This document shows, piece after piece, positions 40,856 through 48,516 of a stretch of DNA of 52,245 nucleotides (its first letter is position 1; each line of letters begins with the position of its first letter). Both the position numbers and the translations under genes were made by a program. The stretch lies in IMG/VR virus record IMGVR_UViG_3300028372_000010, positions 1 to 52,245 of that record. One strand, written 5' to 3'. This stretch comes from a virus. The notes under the pieces are model-generated. The model did no database searches. It saw only the letters and a program-made list of their open reading frames with translations, and had not been told where the DNA came from.

Positions 40856-42337
40856 ATGGTTTTAATCGAGGTTAACGACTACAGGTCGCAGCTAAACGGG
40901 GTTACGACAAAACTTATCAAGATCCTTCGTAGGTACCTGCGCCAAGAGAATGACTTCTGGGCGCGCAAGCACAATCCAAGGATGCCGAAGTACAAATACT
41001 TCGTCACCAAGAAAGGCAGCTTTCTCACCGGGTTCCTGCCTCGCGTCGTCACGCTGATGAAGCGTGCTGGCGTTGAGTACAAAATCGAGGACAAGAGGCG
41101 CATTCGCAAGATGCCAGACATGGGTGTCGCCAAGCTTCACCTCGATGACATGGAGATCGGCGGCAACCCGCTGAAGCTCAGGGACTACCAGCTTGAGTCA
41201 TTGGTCAGGGGTTACAAGAAGACACGAGGTATCTTCGACCTCGCTACTGGTGCCGGTAAGACAGTCATCATGGCTGCGCTGGTCAAGACGTGGCGCAAGA
41301 AGACCCTCGTCGTAATCAACTCCAAGGATCTCGCTCAGCAGCTACGGGGCGAACTGGAAGAGTACATGGATGAGCCCGTGGGGTTCATCGGTGATGGGTT
41401 ATGGCAACCCGAGCAGTTCACCGTCGCCATCGACAAAACGCTGACATCGTCAAAAGGCAAGAAGAAGCGGGCGCGCATCAAGAAGTATCTGGAGAGCGTC
41501 GAGTACCTTATCTTTGATGAGGTTCACCACCTCCAGTCGAACACATGGCGCTCAATTTCGAAGTCCTGCAAGAACGCTTCGCTACGCCACGGGTTCTCTG
41601 GTACACCGGAGACCTCTACTATCAAGCGCTCAGACGGCACTGAGGGTAACCGAGACGGACTTCTGGAGGGCTACCTAGGCCCTACCATTCATGAGATATC
41701 AACGAAGTGGCTCATCGACGCTGGGTGGCTTGCACGGCCTCTCATCAAAGTGGTGCGCAACGACGTGTATTTCGACTCCAACCCACTGACCTACAACAAA
41801 GAGTACGACCGGATCATTGTGGGCGATGAGTTCCGCAACCGGGCTATCTGTGAGTTGACGCTGTCGGAGTTCAAGGACAACGGTCAGACCATCGGGTTTG
41901 TCACACGGATCGAGCATGGTGAACGGCTCATGGATATGATGGCCACCGACTTCGGCATTCCGAAGGACGGGATGGCCTTCGCTCATGGAAGTTCATACTC
42001 ACGAGACGAGGACATCGAGGCGTTCAAGCAGGGCGACCTGCCTATCCTGTTTGGAACCGTGCTCTCCGAGGGGCTGAACTTTCATTGCGACCTGGGAATC
42101 AAGGCTGGTGCCGGTAAGTCCGGTATCCAGACCAAACAGGAGATTGGTCGCATCCTGCGCAAAGAGAAGATGGCCAACGGCGAGGTCAACACTGACCGTG
42201 AAGAAACGGTCACATTCGTCGACTTTCAGGACAACGGGCATCCGTGGTTCGCGAAACACGCTCGACGCCGGATCAGAACGTACAAGGCTGAAGGGCACGA
42301 GTTAGAGTATGTCGATGTAGATGATCTTTTGAAATAG
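40856..42337 (+). CDS. SF2 DNA helicase (UvsW/ResIII-like)
   Basis: 493 residues, start ATG 40856. Motifs in order: Q-like LRDYQLESL at about 106; Walker A ATGAGKT (A130-T136); motif Ia VVINSKDLAQQL; DEVH box (D221-H224); motif III FSGTPET; and motif VI QEIGRILRKEKM near 425. The N-terminal ~100 residues are a small basic domain. Such phage helicases remodel recombination and replication forks (as T4 UvsW does) and use ATP to unwind or anneal DNA and R-loops. It is the first gene of the replication block and has promoter C and a hairpin directly upstream; a palindrome copy lies on codons 3-7. Confidence 0.88.
   Translation: MVLIEVNDYRSQLNGVTTKLIKILRRYLRQENDFWARKHNPRMPKYKYFVTKKGSFLTGFLPRVVTLMKRAGVEYKIEDKRRIRKMPDMGVAKLHLDDMEIGGNPLKLRDYQLESLVRGYKKTRGIFDLATGAGKTVIMAALVKTWRKKTLVVINSKDLAQQLRGELEEYMDEPVGFIGDGLWQPEQFTVAIDKTLTSSKGKKKRARIKKYLESVEYLIFDEVHHLQSNTWRSISKSCKNASLRHGFSGTPETSTIKRSDGTEGNRDGLLEGYLGPTIHEISTKWLIDAGWLARPLIKVVRNDVYFDSNPLTYNKEYDRIIVGDEFRNRAICELTLSEFKDNGQTIGFVTRIEHGERLMDMMATDFGIPKDGMAFAHGSSYSRDEDIEAFKQGDLPILFGTVLSEGLNFHCDLGIKAGAGKSGIQTKQEIGRILRKEKMANGEVNTDREETVTFVDFQDNGHPWFAKHARRRIRTYKAEGHELEYVDVDDLLK
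40862..40875. repeat. Palindrome copy, one mismatch
   Basis: TTAATCGAGGTTAA; on codons 3-7 of the SF2 helicase, downstream of promoter-like element C. Confidence 0.65.
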
Positions 42338-42345
42338 GAGAAGAT

Positions 42346-42732
42346 ATGCTGAGAGGCAAGAGACTGGCTAAGTTGTATTCCAGATTCACCAGCGCTTACC
42401 GCGAGAACGTAGGGATGACCTTCAAGTTCAAGCGCGGTGAGAAAGGGAGAGTCAAGAACATGTTCACCTACACTTCGGAAGCGATGGGGATACGTGACGC
42501 CTCGCGCTTCGATGAGGTGCTGGACATGATGATGAAGTACGTCACTGAGAAGACGAAGGAATGGCTGAAGTGGGATAGCAAGAGGCGTAGCAATTACTTG
42601 GGCTTCTTGGAAAAGCAAGACGAGATTGAGATTTTCGTTCGCGGCGAGCAGATCACAGAGGGTGCCGACACATCGGCAGCTGATGGCCTGGAAATCGCGG
42701 GACGCTCCGACGAAGCAAGCTGGGACTTTTAA
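42346..42732 (+). CDS. Small protein of the replication operon, unknown
   Basis: 128 residues; start ATG 42346 with AGGAG 5 nt upstream, 8 nt after the helicase stop. The first 90 residues are basic and helical (LRGKRLAKLYSRFTSAYREN, then EVLDMMMKYVTEKTKEWLKW), the last ~25 acidic (GADTSAADGLEIAGRSDE). No family recognised. Being located between an SF2 helicase and a helicase loader, it may be an accessory of the replisome. The stop overlaps a perfect palindrome at 42729. Confidence 0.55.
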   Translation: MLRGKRLAKLYSRFTSAYRENVGMTFKFKRGEKGRVKNMFTYTSEAMGIRDASRFDEVLDMMMKYVTEKTKEWLKWDSKRRSNYLGFLEKQDEIEIFVRGEQITEGADTSAADGLEIAGRSDEASWDF

Positions 42733-42742
42733 CCGAGGTTAA
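42729..42742. repeat. Palindrome copy, perfect
   Basis: TTAACCGAGGTTAA; covers the stop of the 128-residue gene; its central GAGG is the ribosome site of the loader gene. Confidence 0.88.
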
Positions 42743-42745
42743 CGG

Positions 42746-43570
42746 ATGGCAGACGGCATCGATCCATTTCTGATGTCCTATCACGGTGGAAGGCTCGCTC
42801 GCTACAAGGAGCGGATCTTCGGTAAGTACGATGAAAGCAACAAGGAGGAACGAAAAGAGGCCACACGAGAGTTCACATACAAGGCTCGGTTCTGGCAAGC
42901 AAACGTCCAGTACCACGACCTTGAGGTGGTGATGCACGAAGACATCATGGAGCGGACTATCAAGGAGTACGACCTTGTAGACGAGATGCCCGCTCCGGGG
43001 ACAATGAAGGGGTACGAAGACCTGTTCTCCGAGTACGTCAACCGTATCAACCAAGAGGTGTACGACAACGGGCTTTCGTTCGTGTTCTTTGGAGTGAACG
43101 AGACTGGCAAGACGATCACGGCTGCTCACATGCTGTGCTCGGCGATTGAGCGTGGCCTGAGCGGCTACTACATTCCGTTCAAAGACCTGCTGAACCTGTA
43201 CAACAACGCTGAATTCGGCAGAGAGCCGGAAGCCAGCAAGATGTGGCAGTACATCAAGGACTGCGACTTCCTCGTGATTGACGAGATAGGCAAGGAATCG
43301 AAGGTGACCGAGAACGTTCTCGGAGTCTTCGAGCAGATCGTCAAGCATCGCACCGAGGAAGTGAAGCCCACCATTATGGCTACCAATATCAACTTTCCGC
43401 ACAAACGCGTGCAGCAAGATGATGGTAGCTCGAAACGAGAGGGTGGGTTCTTCGGAAGGTACGGGAACTCAGTGTACAACTCGTTAATCACGAACTACCG
43501 CATCATCGGTTTCTCGAAGGGCGGGCAGTTCAGGAAACGCACACGAAGGAAGTGGTTCGATGAGTCTTGA
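42746..43570 (+). CDS. AAA+ helicase loader (DnaC/IstB-like)
   Basis: 274 residues. Walker A GVNETGKT (G116-T123), Walker B DFLVIDEIG with catalytic Glu, and sensor-1 TIMATN are clear, in the spacing of DnaC-type loaders. The Walker A has Asn-Glu-Thr in place of the usual Gly-rich middle, still satisfying GxxxxGKT. The ~100-residue N-terminal domain would contact the helicase. Loaders open the DnaB ring and place it on single-stranded DNA; the DnaB-like gene follows with an 11-nt overlap. The GAGG Shine-Dalgarno for ATG 42746 lies in the middle of the palindrome at 42729. Confidence 0.82.
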   Translation: MADGIDPFLMSYHGGRLARYKERIFGKYDESNKEERKEATREFTYKARFWQANVQYHDLEVVMHEDIMERTIKEYDLVDEMPAPGTMKGYEDLFSEYVNRINQEVYDNGLSFVFFGVNETGKTITAAHMLCSAIERGLSGYYIPFKDLLNLYNNAEFGREPEASKMWQYIKDCDFLVIDEIGKESKVTENVLGVFEQIVKHRTEEVKPTIMATNINFPHKRVQQDDGSSKREGGFFGRYGNSVYNSLITNYRIIGFSKGGQFRKRTRRKWFDES

Positions 43571-45026
43571 AAAGAAACTACTAACGGGGTGTCTGCAAGA
43601 CGAGTCGGTGTTACTGAAGGCCAAGCGTGCCAAGCTGGAACCGAAGCACCTTGAGGAAGGAGTTTACAGGTACCTCTACGCTGCGATGCTGGAAATCAGC
43701 AAGGTTGACACACCTGCCCCCGAGGTGGTCAAGCAGTACATCCAACTCGACGACAAAAAGGATTCAGACGATAAGAAGGCGCTGAATGAACTGGTTGACT
43801 CCCTTTCCAGTTCGAGTACGGTCGGGGCCGGGTTCTCCCTTGAGAAGCTGAAGGACGTTCGTGCAGAACAAGAGGCGTTCCGTCTCTTGAGCGATATGTC
43901 CAACAGTCTTCTTCAAGGGGAAGATCTAGATCAAGTCCTACCGGAGTTACAGCGTCGCTCACGGGAGATCAACGCTCAGGAAAGCGACTATGAGTTGTTT
44001 GACTACAGTGAGGACTGGTCGACTCGACAGATGGAGCGTCAGGAGTTGGGAACGACTTCTGCTATCACGATGTCGATGGCCTTGAACATGAGCCCGTTCA
44101 AGAAGTATTTCCCTCGTGGTATCCAACCCGAGGAACTGACGGCGGTCGCGGGTCCGACCTACGCCGGTAAGAGCGTCTTGCTCACCAACCTGATTCGCGT
44201 AGCGGCGCACCCCGAGAACGGGATGAACGTTCTCTACGTGTTTGCTGAGAACCGTAAGGTCCAAGCAGCGTCTAGACTGGATGCTATCGTGTTGGATCGC
44301 GAATATGACACCCTTTATGAGAACAACCTGAAAGACCCGGAGGGTGACTCATTCTTCAAGACGGCTCAAAAGGAGGGGTGGGGCAAGATCATCTTAGGGA
44401 AGGTGACACCTCGCCAGTTTACTGCCGATACCATCCGGCAGATGATCGAGGAAATCAAAGAGGATCGTGGCATCGACATTGATGTTGTCGCGATTGACTC
44501 ACCGGATCATCAAGTTCCGGTCGACGCAGGCGATCAGTGGTGGCAGAACAAGGGTTTGGTGTATTGGGACAACAAGGCGCTGGCTGAAGAGCTAGAGCTC
44601 ATCATGTTGTGTACCCTGCCCATGAAGGCGTCATCGGTTGGAAACGGCAGCGTCAAGTCTGAAGACGTCGGTGGCAGCTACGACATCGCCAGGATCTGCG
44701 ACAACCTCATCATGTTCAACGTGGACCCCGAGGATAGACTACTTAACCGGGGTAAAATTCAGGTCACGAAGACTCGTGACAACTCCACTGACAACAAGAT
44801 TATTTACTTCTACTTCGAGAAGAACCACCGGTTGCTACCGTGGCACGAGGTGTTCAACGGTAGCGTAGACCCGACTGGTGAGGCGGATGAGGACAAGGTC
44901 TACCGTATCAACCAGTTCAAGCAGAAGTTTACCAAAGAGAAGAAGAAAGAAAAGGAATACGAGACTGTAGCAGGTTTCAACGTCAAGAAGAGGAAAAAGA
45001 AGGATGAGCAAGGAGATGACGGATAA
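43560..45026 (+). CDS. Replicative DNA helicase, DnaB-like
   Basis: 488 residues, start ATG 43560 inside the end of the loader gene. The N-terminal ~110 residues (LEKKLLTGCLQDESVLLKA, YRYLYAAMLEI) match the DnaB N-domain, and the RecA-like domain has Walker A GPTYAGKS (G198-S205), VLYVFAENRKVQAASRLDAI and Walker B DVVAIDSPDHQ. The last ~35 residues are a Lys/Glu-rich tail. It would form the hexameric ring that unwinds the fork ahead of the phage polymerase. The classic DnaB 'GGGxxxGKT/S' P-loop is replaced by GPTYAGKS, common among phage helicases. The next gene starts within its last 23 nt. Confidence 0.85.
   Translation: MSLEKKLLTGCLQDESVLLKAKRAKLEPKHLEEGVYRYLYAAMLEISKVDTPAPEVVKQYIQLDDKKDSDDKKALNELVDSLSSSSTVGAGFSLEKLKDVRAEQEAFRLLSDMSNSLLQGEDLDQVLPELQRRSREINAQESDYELFDYSEDWSTRQMERQELGTTSAITMSMALNMSPFKKYFPRGIQPEELTAVAGPTYAGKSVLLTNLIRVAAHPENGMNVLYVFAENRKVQAASRLDAIVLDREYDTLYENNLKDPEGDSFFKTAQKEGWGKIILGKVTPRQFTADTIRQMIEEIKEDRGIDIDVVAIDSPDHQVPVDAGDQWWQNKGLVYWDNKALAEELELIMLCTLPMKASSVGNGSVKSEDVGGSYDIARICDNLIMFNVDPEDRLLNRGKIQVTKTRDNSTDNKIIYFYFEKNHRLLPWHEVFNGSVDPTGEADEDKVYRINQFKQKFTKEKKKEKEYETVAGFNVKKRKKKDEQGDDG
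44743..44756. repeat. Palindrome copy, one mismatch
   Basis: TTAACCGGGGTAAA; inside the DnaB-like helicase gene (codons L-N-R-G-K). Confidence 0.6.
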
Positions 45027-45645
45027 GGAGAAGGATCTCAATCAATATTTCACCCCACCGGGCCCGGTGGCCCTGCTGTATGAATACCTCGACTACGACG
45101 TGAATGAGTTCAACCGCAAGTCGCGGGTACTAGAGCCCTGCGCTGGCGACGGAGGTGTAGCGAACGTCTTCGGAGCGTATGGGCACCCGATTCAGACCAA
45201 TGACATCGACCCGAGTCTCGAAGCTGACCTCACCACTGATTTCCTGAAGGCACCGGTTGAGAAGTACATTCAGCCGGATTGGGTCATCACCAACCCGCCA
45301 TTCACCATTCGGATCGACGGGGAACTCAAGAAGGCATCCGACTTCGTCAAGAAGGCTATGAAGGTGGCCCGCAAGGGTGTCGCCTTCTTGGTACGCTCTA
45401 GCTTTCTGGAGCCTTGCAACGATCGTAAGAACCTCCTGAAGCACCGCCCGCCCAACAACATCATCATTCTGCCACGCATCTCGTTCACCCGAGACGGCAA
45501 GACGGATTCGGCGAACTATCACTGGCTCATTTGGCGCAAGTACGCAACGGATCTGTGGAGGACTGAGGTTGATGATGTGGTCTGGCGCACCCGCAAGGAT
45601 GTGAAACGTGCCGCCGAGAAGTTCAAGCTGAGACCTGTGGAGTAG
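45004..45645 (+). CDS. DNA N6-adenine methyltransferase-like protein
   Basis: 213 residues; ATG 45004 (alternative in-frame ATG 45016). Motifs: QYFTPP near the start, the SAM-binding LEPCAGDGG (L43-G51), TNDIDPS as the acidic loop, and the catalytic NPPF (N97-F100). NPPF/Y with this order is typical of gamma/beta-type adenine methyltransferases and of some class I enzymes acting on other targets. It lacks a clear target recognition domain, being short. No restriction partner is visible, so it is an orphan enzyme that may protect phage DNA or mark it. It is embedded in the replication operon with overlaps on both sides. Confidence 0.75.
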   Translation: MSKEMTDKEKDLNQYFTPPGPVALLYEYLDYDVNEFNRKSRVLEPCAGDGGVANVFGAYGHPIQTNDIDPSLEADLTTDFLKAPVEKYIQPDWVITNPPFTIRIDGELKKASDFVKKAMKVARKGVAFLVRSSFLEPCNDRKNLLKHRPPNNIIILPRISFTRDGKTDSANYHWLIWRKYATDLWRTEVDDVVWRTRKDVKRAAEKFKLRPVE

Positions 45646-45647
45646 TT

Positions 45648-46739
45648 ATGGAGCAGAACGAGAAGAGAACCAGCAAGATAATCGACTTTGTCGAAGCCCA
45701 CTTCCCGGACGCAACAGCGCACAACCGTGGGCAGGGAGTGGAGTACAGGTTCCTGTGTCCGTTCTGCCACGGCGGCAACAACTCCGAGGCAGTCTTTGAC
45801 CTCAACCCGGTTACCGGGGCCTGCCGGTGCTGGCGTGCCACCTGTGACTGGCGTAGTTCGGTAGAGTGGTTCGTGATGCACTACCTCGATGTCTCGTTTG
45901 AGCGAGCCGTCGAGATCGTCAGTGGAGAAAAGGCGAGCAATCTCGAAGAACTGAGGGCCGACTTACAGGTTCTTGAGAAGCAGTTTGAGCGCCGACATAA
46001 GCGCTCGGAAGTCGAACCTGAGCACGAGTCGATTGACACCTGGGTTCAAGGCTCGAAGCCGCTGAAGGCTCACCCCCTTCGAGAGAAAGTAGAGAGTTGG
46101 ATCAAGGATATCAGGGGCTACGATGTTGATACCTTCTTGAGTCAGCACGAGCTATACATCCCACCTCAGATGGGGCAGTTCAAAGGGCGTGTTCTCTTCG
46201 AGGTAAAGTCTGACGGCGACCGGGCCTATCTGGCTTACGCTGTTGACCGATCGTTGGAGCGCAAGACGCTCAACCCGAGCGGCAAGATCTTGTCTCAAAT
46301 GCTGTACAATTATGACAGGGTCAAGAACGGTAAGATCCTGTTCGTCTGCGAAGGGATCTTTGACTCCGCTCGTCTGCTCAGCTTTGAAGCCTATGCGACC
46401 AGTCTCTTTGGGGTCAATATTAGTCCGCGCCAACTCAGGTTGCTAGCAGACACTAAGGCCGAAGAGATCGTTGTCTGTCTGGATCATGGCACTGAAAAGA
46501 AGGCCCGCGATATAGCGACCAAGATCGGCGAGTTCGCTCCTGACAAGAAGGTTTCGATTCTGCGCATCAACGAGAAGCATTGGCAGATGGGGTTCCCGTT
46601 TGAGAAGGGGATGGACCCTGACGATTTGAGCGAAGAACAGTTCCTGACCTACTTCAAGTACCGCATACGCAAGTCTCAGGGGGAGCGAGACAGACTGAGA
46701 ATAAAAATGAAAAAACTTGGGCGTATGCGGAAAAGTTAG
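45648..46739 (+). CDS. DNA primase, DnaG-like, compact
   Basis: 363 residues, start ATG 45648, 2 nt after the previous stop. A zinc-finger is visible with Cys 37, 40, 59, 61 and 66 (CPFC ... CRCWRATC). A TOPRIM-like domain follows: LFVCEGIFDSARL (E235), VVCLDHGTEKKA (D279) and GMDPDDL further on. It is much shorter than host DnaG (~600 residues), lacking the C-terminal helicase-binding domain, and part of the RNA polymerase domain is reduced. It makes RNA primers for the polymerase. Its basic C-terminus overlaps promoter element B (46727). Confidence 0.8.
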   Translation: MEQNEKRTSKIIDFVEAHFPDATAHNRGQGVEYRFLCPFCHGGNNSEAVFDLNPVTGACRCWRATCDWRSSVEWFVMHYLDVSFERAVEIVSGEKASNLEELRADLQVLEKQFERRHKRSEVEPEHESIDTWVQGSKPLKAHPLREKVESWIKDIRGYDVDTFLSQHELYIPPQMGQFKGRVLFEVKSDGDRAYLAYAVDRSLERKTLNPSGKILSQMLYNYDRVKNGKILFVCEGIFDSARLLSFEAYATSLFGVNISPRQLRLLADTKAEEIVVCLDHGTEKKARDIATKIGEFAPDKKVSILRINEKHWQMGFPFEKGMDPDDLSEEQFLTYFKYRIRKSQGERDRLRIKMKKLGRMRKS

Positions 46740-46762
46740 GCGAGTTATGCAATTGTTAGAGT
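46727..46762 (+). promoter_or_regulatory. Promoter-like element B
   Basis: GCGGAAAAGTTAGGC starts at 46727 within the last codons of the primase gene; CAATT starts 23 nt later (46750), followed by GTTAGA as a possible -10. It shares TTATGCAATT and GTGAAGGGAA with element A. Confidence 0.6.
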
Positions 46763-46778
46763 GAAGGGAAGAGAAGGC

Positions 46779-47054
46779 ATGAATAAGGGCATTGAGAAGA
46801 AAGAGAAGGAACTACAAGAGCGCGTCGTCAGCCTGTTCAAGATTCACAAGCAGGACAGCGAGGGGCTAATTGAAGACATCAAGGACTATGAGACGCTTCT
46901 TCAACAAGAGTTGGGAAACGCCCCATCTGTTCAGGAAATCATTCACTATACTACTAAGATGAACGCGGCAGTGGCTCTTCGTCAGAGACACCAGAGTGTT
47001 GTTGATCTATACGGCACTCTTATCGAGGCGGCGGCTGGTGCAACGGGAGACTAG
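46779..47054 (+). CDS. Small helical protein, unknown
   Basis: 91 residues. ATG 46779 is chosen because GAAGG lies just upstream; an in-frame GTG at 46761 lies within the conserved promoter region. The protein is charged and helical (IEKKEKELQERVVSLFKIHK, IIHYTTKMNAAVALRQRHQ) with a short Ala/Gly C-terminus. It is the first gene behind promoter element B. No family recognised. Confidence 0.6.
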   Translation: MNKGIEKKEKELQERVVSLFKIHKQDSEGLIEDIKDYETLLQQELGNAPSVQEIIHYTTKMNAAVALRQRHQSVVDLYGTLIEAAAGATGD

Positions 47055-47408
47055 ATGGAAGACGAAGGCGAGCAAGAGCAGACGAGCATGGAAGACCTCA
47101 AGGTCCAGCTGGACTCAGCGCTACCCCACATGGCTTTCGTTATGTACGAGGGTGGCGACAAGGTCGAGGGCGACATCATCGAGGGCTACTACAAAGGGGA
47201 GATTCGACTCCTTGTGATCGAAGTCTATGTCAACTTCCCCGATGGAATCGGTGTTATCGACCGTCTGAAGCTGGAGGCAGCTGAGGACGACGACGATTCC
47301 GCCGGGTTCTACACCGCTGTGGACTCGTTGGAAGAAGACGTGACGAAATACTTCCGGGACAACATCGAAACCCCGGATGCCAAAAAGATTCGACGTGAAC
47401 TCAATTAA
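47055..47408 (+). CDS. Small acidic protein, unknown
   Basis: 117 residues, ATG 47055 immediately after the previous TAG (no gap). Acidic N-terminus, then a likely alpha/beta fold (AFVMYEGGDKVEGDIIEGYY, RLLVIEVYVNFPDGIGVID). Follows the small helical gene, both perhaps acting together. The stop TAA is part of a perfect palindrome (47405-47418). No family recognised. Confidence 0.6.
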   Translation: MEDEGEQEQTSMEDLKVQLDSALPHMAFVMYEGGDKVEGDIIEGYYKGEIRLLVIEVYVNFPDGIGVIDRLKLEAAEDDDDSAGFYTAVDSLEEDVTKYFRDNIETPDAKKIRRELN

Positions 47409-47418
47409 CCGAGGTTAA
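47405..47418. repeat. Palindrome copy, perfect
   Basis: TTAACCGAGGTTAA; covers the stop of the upstream gene, and its last A is the first base of ATG 47418. Confidence 0.88.
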
Positions 47419-48389
47419 TGATGACCGAACAAGTTATGAGAGCGGAAGCAATCCTGAGAAACGTGGATTCAGTGTACATCGCTGGCCCCTACACTTCCGA
47501 CCCCGACACCTGTACTGAGGCAGCAATTGGCGTCGGCAACGCAGTACGGGATCTCGGATTCCAGGTGTTCATCCCTCACCTCTTCCACTTCTGGGACAAG
47601 ATTCATCCCCGAGGCTACGAGGACTGGATGGACCAAGATTTTCACTGGCTTGACCGCTGTGACATGCTCCTGAGCCTGCACGGCGCTTCACCCGGTTCAA
47701 ACCGTGAGTGGCAACGCGCCACAAGCCACGGTAAGACGTGCGTCCTCGGCCTCCCGGCCTTCCGTCAGCGCATGGTCGACGAAGGCGTTATCGTCTGCCT
47801 CGTTGGCCCTAGCGGCGTCGGTAAGACCACGGTGGCAAACCTGTTGACCGAAGATGTCGGTGGGCTGGAGGTTGCGGTGAGTAACACCTCCCGGCCACCA
47901 CGAGATGGCGAAGTTGAGGGAGAAGAGTACAACTTCCTGTCGCTCGGGGAGATGGAGGACATGAAGATTGAGGGCGAATTCCTGGAGTTCACGGAGTACG
48001 CAGGCAACCTGTACGGCTTCGCATCCGAGACCGTTGACGACATCTTCCTCCAGCGCAAAGACGCGGTCGCAGTTGTGGACAAGAACGGCCTCAACCAGAT
48101 CCGGGAAGCCTATCCGGGTCAGGTCGTCGGGGTTCACTTGGTGCCGCCAAGTCTCAACGAGTTGGAGAAGCGGATGGCTGGGGACGGTCGCACCGACCTC
48201 GAAATCAACAGCCGTCTGACCAAGGCTGCTTCCGAAGTCAACGACTTGGAGGGCTGGGATTACACCGTGGTCAACAACGACCTCGACCGAACGGTGGCGC
48301 ATCTGGAGGTCATCTATGAGTACGAACGAAAGCAAGCCAACTACCGACTCGAACGAACTCCAGTGTCGACCGAGCGACGGTCTCTATAA
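47418..48389 (+). CDS. Fusion of DUF4406-like domain and guanylate kinase
   Basis: 323 residues. Residues about 17-118 match the DUF4406/nucleoside 2-deoxyribosyltransferase-like pattern: YIAGPYTSDPD, then VFIPHLFHFWDKIHP, WMDQDFHWLDRCDMLLSLHG and NREWQRATSHGKT. Residues about 124-310 are a guanylate kinase: P-loop GPSGVGKT (G130-T137), VSNTSRPPRDGEVEGEEYNF, then EFTEYAGNLYGF, the classic GMP-binding region. The second half would phosphorylate (d)GMP to (d)GDP; the first may hydrolyse or exchange N-glycosidic bonds of nucleotides. Start is ATG 47418 or, better spaced from GAGG within the palindrome, ATG 47421. Confidence 0.85.
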   Translation: MMTEQVMRAEAILRNVDSVYIAGPYTSDPDTCTEAAIGVGNAVRDLGFQVFIPHLFHFWDKIHPRGYEDWMDQDFHWLDRCDMLLSLHGASPGSNREWQRATSHGKTCVLGLPAFRQRMVDEGVIVCLVGPSGVGKTTVANLLTEDVGGLEVAVSNTSRPPRDGEVEGEEYNFLSLGEMEDMKIEGEFLEFTEYAGNLYGFASETVDDIFLQRKDAVAVVDKNGLNQIREAYPGQVVGVHLVPPSLNELEKRMAGDGRTDLEINSRLTKAASEVNDLEGWDYTVVNNDLDRTVAHLEVIYEYERKQANYRLERTPVSTERRSL

Positions 48390-48516
48390 GGCCGACCACT
48401 CCGAGTGCCTTCGGTGTGATTCGAGGGCTCGCGGAATCTGTCGGGTGTATGCAACATACCTCGACAGGCAAGACGTAGTTGGCATTGTACGAGAGGCCAA
48501 AAAGGACACGGAATGA
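48316..48516 (+). CDS. Small Cys-containing protein overlapping the kinase gene
   Basis: 66 residues, ATG 48316 with GGAGG 7 nt upstream. It overlaps the end of the kinase gene by 74 nt in another frame and its stop overlaps the DnaE start (ATGA), which supports it being real. Four Cys (C17, C31, C34, C42; the pattern C-x13-C-x2-C-x7-C) suggest a zinc-binding knuckle. No family recognised; a small partner of the polymerase is possible. Confidence 0.6.
   Translation: MSTNESKPTTDSNELQCRPSDGLYKADHSECLRCDSRARGICRVYATYLDRQDVVGIVREAKKDTE

Noticed and set aside
45803-45815. CAACCCGGTTACC as another palindrome copy
   Set aside because: The two half-sites lack the 2-bp spacer, so a dimer would be out of register.
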